From an uncultured Phenylobacterium sp. (GTDB lineage: Bacteria; Pseudomonadota; Alphaproteobacteria; Caulobacterales; Caulobacteraceae): 5,716 nt of DNA. The notes beneath the pieces were generated by a model that was not told the origin of the DNA, made no database searches, and saw only the letters and a list, made by a program, of their open reading frames with translations. Positions within the stretch are counted from its first letter, which is position 1. Each line of letters starts with the position of its first letter. Below, one piece after another: positions 1 to 5,045 of this stretch. Made by a program: the position numbers and the translations under genes. The stretch covers positions 1 to 5,716 of the forward strand of contig CAMFHW010000301.1 of NCBI GenBank assembly GCA_945952175.1. Reading direction: 5' to 3'.

Positions 1-92
1 GTGTTTTCTTTGCAATCTCCGCGTTCGAAGGGGACAGATCACCGACAGCCCAGCCATGTGATCTAGGTCCCGGCATTCGCCGGGATGAGCGG
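1..92 (+). repeat. Right half of a dispersed repeat (copy A)
   Basis: Bases 1-77 align without gaps to 1140-1216, at about 65 of 77 identical by hand count. After a length difference of about 20 bases, the copies match again in GCCGGGATGAGCGG (79-92). The copy is cut by the left edge of the window, so its left half, if present, is unseen. It lies just beyond the stop codon of the SRPBCC gene, so it would form the 3' end of that transcript. No coding function is apparent. Confidence 0.8.
68..85 (-). terminator. Hairpin downstream of the SRPBCC gene, possible terminator
   Basis: TCCCGGC (68-74) and GCCGGGA (79-85) form a perfect 7-bp GC-rich stem with an ATTC loop, about 20 bases past the stop codon of the minus-strand SRPBCC gene. 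No run of T follows in the direction of transcription, so it is not a classical intrinsic terminator. It could stabilise the 3' end or act with Rho. It is part of the dispersed repeat, so its position may simply reflect where the repeat inserted. Confidence 0.35.
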
Positions 93-104
93 TGTGGATG
101 GTGA

Positions 105-575
105 TCACCCCTCGTTGAGCACCTCGCCGAGGCGCGCCAGGAGGCCGACGGAGCCTTCTTCGCGGTTCTTCACCTCGTCGGGGTCGCCGGTGAAGTAGAC
201 GCCCTGCTCGGTGTAGGTCAGGCGCGTGCCCGAGCCATGGGGCTCGAAGCTGATGGTGGAGAGCGAGGCCGAGATCGGGAACTCGCCGGCGTCCATGTGA
301 TAGGCGATCACGATGCAGCGGTCGGGGATGATCACCTGGTGGACCATCTCCATCGAGATCGGCGGACCGCCCTGGAAGCTGAAGCTGGCGCTCTCGCGGC
401 CGCCGACCTGGAAGTCGAGCGTGTAGTGGTGCAGCTCGAAGCCGTCGCCCTCGGCGAACCAGCGGCGCTTGAGGTCATAGTCCTTGTGGGCGTGGAACAC
501 CTGGGCCGGGGTCTGGGGGTAGTCGCGCGAGATCGAGAAGGTCCCGTGGGCGGGGATCAGGGGCGGCGTGGTCAT
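105..575 (-). CDS. SRPBCC / AHSA1-like domain protein
   Basis: The 156-residue protein is one SRPBCC (START-like) domain of the AHSA1 (activator of Hsp90 ATPase homologue 1-like) type. It opens with the usual beta strand and 'TPAQVFHAH' helix (about 12-31), then 'KRRWFAEGDGFEL' (36-48), 'DFQVGGRESASFSF' (54-67), a central sheet, and a C-terminal helix 'REEGSVGLLARLGEVL' (138-153). These folds make a hydrophobic ligand pocket; the ligand here is unknown. There is no signal peptide or membrane segment, so it is probably cytoplasmic. The ATG overlaps the stop of the upstream arsR gene (ATGA), and an AAGGA-type ribosome site lies about 6-8 bases upstream inside arsR, so the two are translationally coupled. 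ArsR-SRPBCC pairs recur in Proteobacteria and Actinobacteria, usually without a known inducer. Family assignment is firm; function is not. Confidence 0.92.
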   Translation of the reverse strand: MTTPPLIPAHGTFSISRDYPQTPAQVFHAHKDYDLKRRWFAEGDGFELHHYTLDFQVGGRESASFSFQGGPPISMEMVHQVIIPDRCIVIAYHMDAGEFPISASLSTISFEPHGSGTRLTYTEQGVYFTGDPDEVKNREEGSVGLLARLGEVLNEG

Positions 576-931
576 TGGTCGTCCTTGCTCGGAGGATTTG
601 GGGAGGTCGGGAACCGCTCGGCCAGGATCTGGCCCAGGCGGTCGTAGCGGCGCTCAGCCTCGCCGCGGCGTTCGGCGATCCAGGCCTCCAGGGGCGCGAG
701 CCCCTGGGGCTGCAGGGTGCAGGTGCGCACCCGGCCGATCTTCTCGCTGCGGATGACGCCGCAGGCCTCCAGCACCTGGAGGTGCTGGACCACCGCGGCG
801 AGGCTCATTTCGAAGGGCTGGGCCAGGTCGGAGACCGTCGCGGGCCCGCGGCTGAGCCGTTCGACCATGGCGCGCCGCGGGGCGACGGCCAGGGCCTGGA
901 AGAGGGTGTCGACGTCGTGATGCTGAAGCAT
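572..931 (-). CDS. ArsR/SmtB-family transcriptional regulator
   Basis: This 119-residue winged helix-turn-helix regulator probably represses its own operon. After an N-terminal helix (7-28), the helix-turn-helix is 'ATVSDLAQPFEMSLAAVVQHLQVLEACGVI' in two parts, helix 31-40 and recognition helix about 43-54. The wing is 'RSEKIGRVRTCTL' (61-73), and a long C-terminal helix (79-107) should form the dimer interface. The ELCVCDL metal box is absent and only Cys57 and Cys71 occur, so a classical arsenic/cadmium sensor is unlikely. The open frame extends back to 1123, but that extension reads through a repeat element. The ATG at 931 is preferred because it matches the family N terminus and lies 7-8 bases after a good -10 box. 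The stop overlaps the next start by four bases. Confidence 0.92.
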   Translation of the reverse strand: MLQHHDVDTLFQALAVAPRRAMVERLSRGPATVSDLAQPFEMSLAAVVQHLQVLEACGVIRSEKIGRVRTCTLQPQGLAPLEAWIAERRGEAERRYDRLGQILAERFPTSPNPPSKDDQ

Positions 932-933
932 GG

Positions 934-981
934 ACTTAAGTATCTGGGCGTGGCGAGAAATTGTCAAGTGGGAGCTTAAGT
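934..981. promoter_or_regulatory. Candidate ArsR operator pair (CTTAAG boxes)
   Basis: The 8-bp palindrome ACTTAAGT (934-941) overlaps the -10 box and abuts the predicted start site. A second box, GCTTAAGT (974-981), lies just upstream of the -35. Their centres are 40 bp apart, close to four helical turns, so dimers would sit on one face of the DNA around the promoter. A related ACTTGAC half-site covers the -35. CTTAAG is rare in DNA of this GC content. Autorepression by the encoded ArsR protein is the natural inference, but no binding data are available here. Confidence 0.45.
939..967 (-). promoter_or_regulatory. Sigma70-type promoter of the arsR-SRPBCC operon
   Basis: Read on the minus strand, a consensus -35 TTGACA (962-967) is separated by 17 bases from a -10 GATACT (939-944, four of six consensus positions). 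Initiation 6-8 bases downstream would fall at about 931-933, on or just before the ATG at 931. No Shine-Dalgarno sequence lies between the -10 and the ATG. This predicts a leaderless or almost leaderless mRNA, a class reported as common in Caulobacter. The stretch is AT-rich compared with its surroundings. The start site is predicted, not measured. Confidence 0.65.
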
Positions 982-999
982 TTTGGGGTGGGCCGCTAA

Positions 1000-1251
1000 C
1001 CGCTCGTCCCGGCGTCGCGAAGCGGGCGCCAGCCAATGCCGGGATCCAGATCGTGAAGCTCTGAGCTAGGTGGCCTTGGAACGCAGAGGTCGCGGAGGTG
1101 CGCGGAGACCGCAGAGAGGCCAAGCCCTCCGCGATCTCTGTGTTTTCTCTGCGATCTCCACGTTCAAAGGGGGCAGATCACGGGCCGTCCAGCCATATGA
1201 TCTGGGTTCCGGCATTGGCTGGCGCCCGCTTCGCGACGCCGGGATGAGCGG
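1000..1251. repeat. Nested inverted-repeat element (copy B, complete)
   Basis: The outer arms 1000-1052 and 1199-1251 are gapless reverse complements with 50 of 53 bases matching by hand count. Inside lies a second, imperfect inverted pair (about 1074-1116 against about 1127-1171). Each inner arm is made of 8-11 base units ending in CGCAGAG, CGCGGAG or similar. The centre is near GGCCAAGCC (about 1118-1126). No coding sequence in it is credible. It fills most of the 332-base gap between the arsR start and the MDR gene stop, and it could act as a bidirectional transcript end for the MDR gene. It resembles a MITE or REP-type palindromic repeat. No transposase is present. Confidence 0.8.
1079..1116 (+). 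repeat. Degenerate short tandem units (CGCAGAG / CGCGGAG)
   Basis: The left inner arm reads as successive units ACGCAGAGG, TCGCGGAGG, TGCGCGGAGA and CCGCAGAG. The same kind of units appear on the opposite strand in the right inner arm (about 1127-1165). The sequence alternates purine-rich GAGG with CG steps, giving a strand bias unlike the flanking coding DNA. It is a subcomponent of the larger palindromic element and does not encode a protein. Confidence 0.6.
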
Positions 1252-1263
1252 AGGGGGTAGTCC

Positions 1264-2403
1264 CTACAGCCCCTTGTTCGGGTTGATCAGGTACTTCTCG
1301 CCGGTGGCGCGCTTGTTGTAGGCGGCCATGATCTTGGGATCGAGGACCTCGGCGAGCGAGATCTCGGCGGTGTAGTGGCTGGCGAAGGTGGTCTTCAATT
1401 CGTCGGCGACGCGCTGGCGCAGGCGCTGGGCCTCGGCCGGGCCGATCTTCATCAGGAAGGGCGTGAGCAGCCAGCCGCCCAGACCCCAGGAGAGGCCGAA
1501 GTTGCGGGCCAGCTCGGTCGGGCGGGTGTCGAGGCCGCCATAGATGTAGACCTGCTTGTAGGTCGAGGAGCCGTAGCGGCTGTACTCGGTGGCCTTGCGG
1601 TTGGCGGCCGTCTCGATGGCGCCCAGGATCTGGCCGGCCAGCTTGCCGCCGCCGATGGCGTCGAAGGCGAGCGTCGCGCCGGTCTCGGCGATGGTGTCGG
1701 TGAGCTTCTCGACGAAGTCGGGCTCGGAGGAGTCGACCACGTACTTGGCGCCGATGTCGGTGAGGATCTTGGCCTGCTCGGCGTTGCGCACGACGTTCAC
1801 CAGGCCGACGCCGTCCTTGATGCAGATCTTGTTGAGCATCTGACCGAGGTTGGAGGCCGCGGCGGTGTGGATCAGCGCGGTGTGGCCCTCGCGGCGCATG
1901 GTCTCGACCATGCCGAGGGCGGTGAGCGGATTGACGAAGCAGGAGGCGCCGTCGGCGGCGGTCGCGCCCTCCGGCAGGACCAGGGCGTCGGCGGCCTTCA
2001 CCGCGCGGTACTGGGCGTACATGGCGCCGCCGAGGATGGCGACGGTCTTGCCGACCAAGGCCTGGGCGGCGGGCGAGGCGCCGGCCGCGACCACGACGCC
2101 CGCGCCCTCGTTGCCGACCGGCATGGACTGGTCGAGGCGCGGCTTCAGCGCCTTCAGGAACTGCGGGGCGACGGGAGCGGTGACCTTGGCGGCCGGGCCG
2201 GCGCCGGTGGCGGTCGCCTGGGACAGGTCGGCCGGGCCGATCAACAAGCCCAGGTCGGAGGGGTTGATCGGCGTGCCCTCGATGCGGACCAGGATCTCGT
2301 CTTCCGCCGGCTGCGGCGTCGGCACCTGGGCCAGGCTCAGTTCCAGTTCGCCGCTGGCCTTCACCAGCGAACGCAGTTGCAGGCTCAAGGTCTCGATGGC
2401 CAC
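1264..2403 (-). CDS. Zinc-free MDR-family NAD(P)H oxidoreductase (quinone/enoyl reductase-like)
   Basis: The 379-residue protein is a medium-chain dehydrogenase/reductase. The N-terminal GroES-like domain includes 'DEILVRIEGTPINPSDLGLL' in two parts (35-43 and 44-54) and 'VGNEGAGVVVAAG' (97-109). The cysteine and histidine ligands of zinc alcohol dehydrogenases are missing. The Rossmann domain starts at 'ALIHTAAASNLGQML' (176-190), an A-x-x-S-x-L-G variant of the nucleotide loop. It continues with 'LVNVVRNAEQ' (201-210), where Arg206 suggests NADPH preference, and 'FDAIGGG' (247-253). These features fit quinone oxidoreductases or trans-2-enoyl-thioester reductases; the substrate cannot be told. 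The start chosen is GTG 2403, because GGGGAGGA lies six bases upstream; an in-frame ATG at 2469 would add 22 unconserved residues. The gene follows the methyltransferase gene by 84 bp. Confidence 0.9.
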   Translation of the reverse strand: MAIETLSLQLRSLVKASGELELSLAQVPTPQPAEDEILVRIEGTPINPSDLGLLIGPADLSQATATGAGPAAKVTAPVAPQFLKALKPRLDQSMPVGNEGAGVVVAAGASPAAQALVGKTVAILGGAMYAQYRAVKAADALVLPEGATAADGASCFVNPLTALGMVETMRREGHTALIHTAAASNLGQMLNKICIKDGVGLVNVVRNAEQAKILTDIGAKYVVDSSEPDFVEKLTDTIAETGATLAFDAIGGGKLAGQILGAIETAANRKATEYSRYGSSTYKQVYIYGGLDTRPTELARNFGLSWGLGGWLLTPFLMKIGPAEAQRLRQRVADELKTTFASHYTAEISLAEVLDPKIMAAYNKRATGEKYLINPNKGL

Positions 2404-2409
2404 GGATAG

Positions 2410-2417
2410 TCCTCCCC
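2410..2417 (-). promoter_or_regulatory. Strong ribosome binding site fixing the GTG start at 2403
   Basis: On the minus strand, GGGGAGGA is followed by six bases and then GTG. This close match to anti-16S complementarity decides the start of the MDR oxidoreductase gene and argues against the longer frame from 2469, which has no comparable site. Confidence 0.75.
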
Positions 2418-2460
2418 ACGGGCTGTGTTTTCCGTAGAGGCAGTTAGGCGCTCGCGGCGT

Positions 2461-2475
2461 CCGCCACAATGGCGG
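2461..2475 (-). terminator. Small hairpin between the methyltransferase and MDR genes
   Basis: CCGCCA (2461-2466) and TGGCGG (2470-2475) form a 6-bp stem with a three-base loop, 12 bases past the methyltransferase stop. There is no following T-run, so termination would be weak. It may only be an mRNA 3'-end structure. I found no convincing -35/-10 pair for the MDR gene in 2404-2487, so read-through from the methyltransferase gene remains possible. Confidence 0.25.
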
Positions 2476-2487
2476 TCACGGTTTGAA

Positions 2488-3669
2488 TCAGAGAATGCGC
2501 AGCCAGAAGCCGGCGCCGTAAGGCTCCAGGCCGGCGAGCGGGCCAGCGAAGACGCGGGACACTGCCTGGGCGCGCAAGGCCGGATCGCGGCCGACGAACC
2601 AGGCGGGGAACAGGATCTCGAACCGCGCGACGCCGAACAGCAGGGCCGTGGCCAGCAGGTACTGCTCGTTCCAGAGCCGATGGACGTGGCCGGAGATGTA
2701 GTCCTCGGGCAGGTAGACGTCGTGGATGTGGACCACCACGCCGGGCTTCAGCCGGGGCAGGATGTCGAGGAAGAAGACGGTGACGTCGGAACCCTGGAAG
2801 CTGCGATGGGAGCTGTCGAGGAAGAAGACGTCGCCGGGCTCGAGCGCGTCGAACAGAGCCGGGTCGCAGCGCTCCAGCGGCTTGCGGATGACGGTGTCGC
2901 AGAGCCGGTCGATCTGGTTGCGCGGTTGCGGGTCGATGGAGGTGAGCTTGGTGCGCAGCCCGTAGGTCGTCGCCGCGCGGCGGGCGAACTTGGTGGAGAC
3001 CCCGGAGCCGATCTCGACGAAACGGGCGGGGTTCAGCTCGCGCAGGAAGCTCGTGAGCGCCAGGCCGTCGAGCGGCGGGTACCAGGCGTTGAGCCAGAAG
3101 GGCGCGTCGGCCTCGTAGGTTCCGCCGCGACGGATGTCGGCGACATCGAGGGCGGCCAGGTCGTCGAGACGGGCGGCGTAGCGCTCGCGGCCGGCCTCGA
3201 TGAGGGCGGAGAGGCCCGGATGGGCGGGGCGCCCGGCTCCGTAGCGGATCTCGGCTCGGTAGGGATAGTCGACGATCCTGAAGTCGTGGTGGGCCCGCTC
3301 GGTGGAGAAGACCTGGGCGGCCAGCGAGGGGGCGCCGTCTGTCGCCGAGACCGCCAGGGCGCGGTCGTAGGCGGCTTGGGCCTCGCCGGGACGGCCGGCG
3401 TCGCGCAGGGCGACGGCGAGGTCGGACCAGGCGCGGGGCTCGTGGGCGGCGGCCTGGGCCGCGGCGGTCAGGGCGGCGACGGCCTCGTCCGGGCGGCCGA
3501 GCTTGGAAAGGGCGACGCCGCGCAGGCGCAGGGCGAGCGGCTGGGCCGGATCGGCGGCCAGGACCTCGCCCATCGAGATGTCGACGTGGTTGAGCAGGTG
3601 TTCCTGCAGCCAGGCGAAGCCCTGGCGCAGTTTGGCCTCGTGCGGTCCGGCGAAGGGGTCGGCGGTCAT
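2488..3669 (-). CDS. TPR-domain class I SAM-dependent methyltransferase
   Basis: The 393-residue protein joins an N-terminal tetratricopeptide region to a Rossmann-fold methyltransferase of the Methyltransf_24 type. Two TPR-like helical pairs are visible at about 44-75 and 78-109, each with a 'LG/AGRPxEA' turn. A linker (about 115-205) contains 'APFWLNAWYPPLD' (189-201). The SAM site follows: glycine motif 'FVEIGSGVST' (217-226), 'TSIDPQP' with acidic Asp246, 'VFFLDSSHRSFQGSD' (281-295) and 'VHIHDVYLPEDY' (313-324). The end 'GAGFWLRIL' matches the C-terminal strand of such proteins. There is no signal peptide, so it should be cytoplasmic. The acceptor is unknown; relatives modify sugars or small molecules. 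The ATG at 3669 fits the conserved length but lacks a clear Shine-Dalgarno sequence. Confidence 0.9.
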   Translation of the reverse strand: MTADPFAGPHEAKLRQGFAWLQEHLLNHVDISMGEVLAADPAQPLALRLRGVALSKLGRPDEAVAALTAAAQAAAHEPRAWSDLAVALRDAGRPGEAQAAYDRALAVSATDGAPSLAAQVFSTERAHHDFRIVDYPYRAEIRYGAGRPAHPGLSALIEAGRERYAARLDDLAALDVADIRRGGTYEADAPFWLNAWYPPLDGLALTSFLRELNPARFVEIGSGVSTKFARRAATTYGLRTKLTSIDPQPRNQIDRLCDTVIRKPLERCDPALFDALEPGDVFFLDSSHRSFQGSDVTVFFLDILPRLKPGVVVHIHDVYLPEDYISGHVHRLWNEQYLLATALLFGVARFEILFPAWFVGRDPALRAQAVSRVFAGPLAGLEPYGAGFWLRIL

Positions 3670-3761
3670 GGGACGGCACGATAGCGGCCGCGGCCGGACG
3701 GACCAGCCCTATCGCTTTCGATGGGTTGCGGCGCCGGGCGCTGGGGCTCAGGCTCGGAGCC
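3670..3761. promoter_or_regulatory. Divergent intergenic control region
   Basis: This 92-bp gap separates the methyltransferase gene (leftward) from the oxygenase gene (rightward), so both promoters are expected here or inside the genes. A 6-bp inverted repeat, CGATAG (3679-3684) and CTATCG (3709-3714), has centres 30 bp apart, about three helical turns. I see no clear sigma70 boxes. A short GGAG (3756-3759) lies only two bases before the oxygenase ATG. The assignment rests on gene orientation rather than on identified sites. Confidence 0.4.
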
Positions 3762-4643
3762 ATGAGCGCGCTCGAACCCTATGTCGCCCTGCGCCGTCCG
3801 ACCGGCGCCGGCGGGCGGCCGGTGGGCGGGGTGGACTATCTGAACCCGCCGGGCGATCCGGGCTTCTTCGGACCCGACAGCCTGGCCTGGCGCATCCACG
3901 CCAATCCGATCGCGCTCGCCATCGGCGGGGTGGCGGCGGTGATCCTCGAGCTGGCCGAGCCCCGGGTGCGGACGGGGGTCTGGGAGCATTCGATCTTCCG
4001 CACCGACCCCCTCACCCGCATGCAGCGGACCGGCGAGGCGACGCTGATCACCACCTATGGTCCGACGAAGGCCGCCCAGGCGCGGGTCGACATGGTGGGC
4101 CGGATGCATGCGCGAGTGGGCGGGACGACGCCGGAGGGCCAGGCCTACCAGGCGATCGAGCCGGAGCTGATGACCTGGGTGCATGTGACCGCGAGCTGGG
4201 GGTTCCTCAACGCCTATCACCGGCACGTGGCGCCGCTGAGTCGGGCCGACCAGGACCGCTACTATGCCGAGGGGGCGAGGCTGGGCCGCGCGTTCGGAGC
4301 GCCCGAGCCGCCGGGCTCGGTGGCGGAGGTCGAGGCCTGGTTCGGGCGGATGACCGATAAGCTCGTCCCGCATCCGATCATCGACGAATTCCTGGGGATC
4401 GTCTCGACCACCTCGCCCTTCGGCCTGGCCGGCCGGGCGCTCCAGCCGCTGGTCGTGGAGGCGGCGATCAGGCTCGTGCCGGCGGAGATCGCGAGGCGCC
4501 TGAAGCTGCCGGTGAAGCCTCTGCGGCGGGCGGTGGCGGGGCCGGCGCTGGGCGTCCTGGCCCAGGCGGCGCGGCGGGCGCCGGGCGAGATCACCCGCCA
4601 GGCCTTTGCGCGCATGGGACGGGCGGTTCCGAGGGTGCTCTAG
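3762..4643 (+). CDS. DUF2236 / MpaB-like (rubber oxygenase catalytic domain) family protein
   Basis: The 293-residue protein matches the DUF2236 family, related to fungal MpaB and to latex-clearing protein Lcp, which are b-type haem oxygenases. Family landmarks in order are 'PGFFGPDSLAWRIHANP' (33-49), 'AVILELAEPRV' (59-69) and 'TGVWEHSIFRTDPLTRMQRT' in two parts (71-80 and 81-90). Next come 'MHARVGG' (115-121) and 'ELMTWVHVTASWGFL' (135-149), where His141 is the likely axial haem ligand by family analogy. The C-terminal third is helical and rich in Ala and Arg. No signal peptide is evident, unlike secreted Lcp, so it is probably intracellular. The substrate is unknown. The ATG at 3762 is chosen over TTG 3726, which would add 12 Arg-rich residues. 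It stands alone, diverging from the methyltransferase gene. Confidence 0.88.
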   Translation: MSALEPYVALRRPTGAGGRPVGGVDYLNPPGDPGFFGPDSLAWRIHANPIALAIGGVAAVILELAEPRVRTGVWEHSIFRTDPLTRMQRTGEATLITTYGPTKAAQARVDMVGRMHARVGGTTPEGQAYQAIEPELMTWVHVTASWGFLNAYHRHVAPLSRADQDRYYAEGARLGRAFGAPEPPGSVAEVEAWFGRMTDKLVPHPIIDEFLGIVSTTSPFGLAGRALQPLVVEAAIRLVPAEIARRLKLPVKPLRRAVAGPALGVLAQAARRAPGEITRQAFARMGRAVPRVL

Positions 4644-4676
4644 GCTGGTATCAGTGCTGACCGGAGGCTGAACGTC

Positions 4677-4884
4677 TCCCTCTCCCCTTGCGGGGTCGAG
4701 ACGGACGAATGGCCAAATCGTTGGCCATTCGTATAGCCGGACCGCAGAGGTCCGGCTCCGTCTCGACGGTGGCCCTGCGGAGCAGGGTCGGGTGAGGGGT
4801 TGCGAGGCCTGTCCGGAGAGGTTTGAGAGACCCCTCATCCGACCGCTCTCCGAGCGGCCACCTTCTCCCGCAAGGGGAGAAGGA
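4677..4884. repeat. Large palindromic intergenic repeat (CTCCCCTTGCGGG family)
   Basis: The outer arms 4677-4694 and 4867-4884 pair at 17 of 18 positions. The inner arms 4768-4800 and 4830-4862 pair at 26 of 33, leaving a 29-base centre (4801-4829). Most inner mismatches fall in two mini-hairpins that each pair with themselves: CCCTGC/GCAGGG (4773-4787) and CCGCTC/GAGCGG (4843-4857). Elements of this kind, with CTTCTCCCGCAAGGGGAGAAGG ends in two halves and a CCCTCATCCGACC segment, are to my knowledge widespread between genes in Alphaproteobacteria. It begins 33 bases past the oxygenase stop and may serve as its transcript end. It is non-coding; reading frames through it are incidental. Confidence 0.8.
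4695..4767. repeat. Three-way-junction palindromic insert inside the larger repeat
   Basis: Three perfect stems meet almost without unpaired bases. The closing stem is 4695-4704 with 4758-4767 (10 bp, GTCGAGACGG). The first arm is 4705-4716 with 4721-4732 (12 bp, loop ATCG). The second arm is 4735-4743 with 4749-4757 (9 bp, loop GCAGA). Only AT (4733-4734) is unpaired at the junction. The right arm of the host repeat has just four bases (TTCT, 4863-4866) at the matching place, so this module looks like an insertion. It could fold as RNA in either direction, or as a DNA cruciform. Confidence 0.75.
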
Positions 4885-5045
4885 ACAAATGCAGCCGCGC
4901 CATCCGGTGTGCGATCGCCATGCCTTGGGTGGCGTCGGGACAGCGGAGGTCCGACGCCTGCCTCCGCGGCCGTCGCGAAAGCGCCGTGCTCCGGCCTCGA
5001 CAAGGCCCGGTTGCGGCTGGTTAGGTCGCACCGAAGGAATCGCCC
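4885..5045 (+). promoter_or_regulatory. Upstream region of the ParA-like gene
   Basis: These 161 bases between the palindromic repeat and the TTG start hold no credible gene. A 7-bp stem, GCGGAGG (4943-4949) with CCTCCGC (4961-4967) and an 11-base loop, is the main structure seen. I found no convincing -35/-10 pair. A GAATC (5037-5041), a GANTC methylation site if the host has CcrM, overlaps the end of the ribosome binding site. Confidence 0.4.
5034..5038 (+). promoter_or_regulatory. Ribosome binding site fixing the TTG start at 5046
   Basis: AAGGA is followed by seven bases and then TTG, which begins the expected 'PNIAFVSPKGG' N terminus. No ATG or GTG in this frame lies close by, so this site decides the start of the ParA-like gene. 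Confidence 0.7.

Noticed and set aside
100..109. GGTGATCACC palindrome at the SRPBCC stop codon as an operator.
   Set aside because: It lies at the 3' end of the gene, overlaps coding sequence, and is short enough to arise by chance.
932..1123. N-terminal extension of the ArsR protein by 64 residues to an ATG at 1123.
   Set aside because: The extension reads through the promoter and the palindromic repeat and adds sequence foreign to the ArsR family. The promoter places the mRNA start near 931.
1178..2419. Long arginine/proline-rich open frame on the minus strand over the MDR gene.
   Set aside because: It is a frame-shifted shadow caused by high GC, with low-complexity residues and no domain. 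The overlapping MDR frame has clear family motifs.
2423..2432. CTGTGTTTTC, shared exactly with the dispersed repeat at 1138-1147, as a third repeat remnant.
   Set aside because: Only ten bases match and the flanks do not align, so chance similarity is likely.
2404..2469. Longer start for the MDR oxidoreductase at ATG 2469.
   Set aside because: The extra 22 residues do not look like the family N terminus, and there is no ribosome site. GTG 2403 has a strong one.
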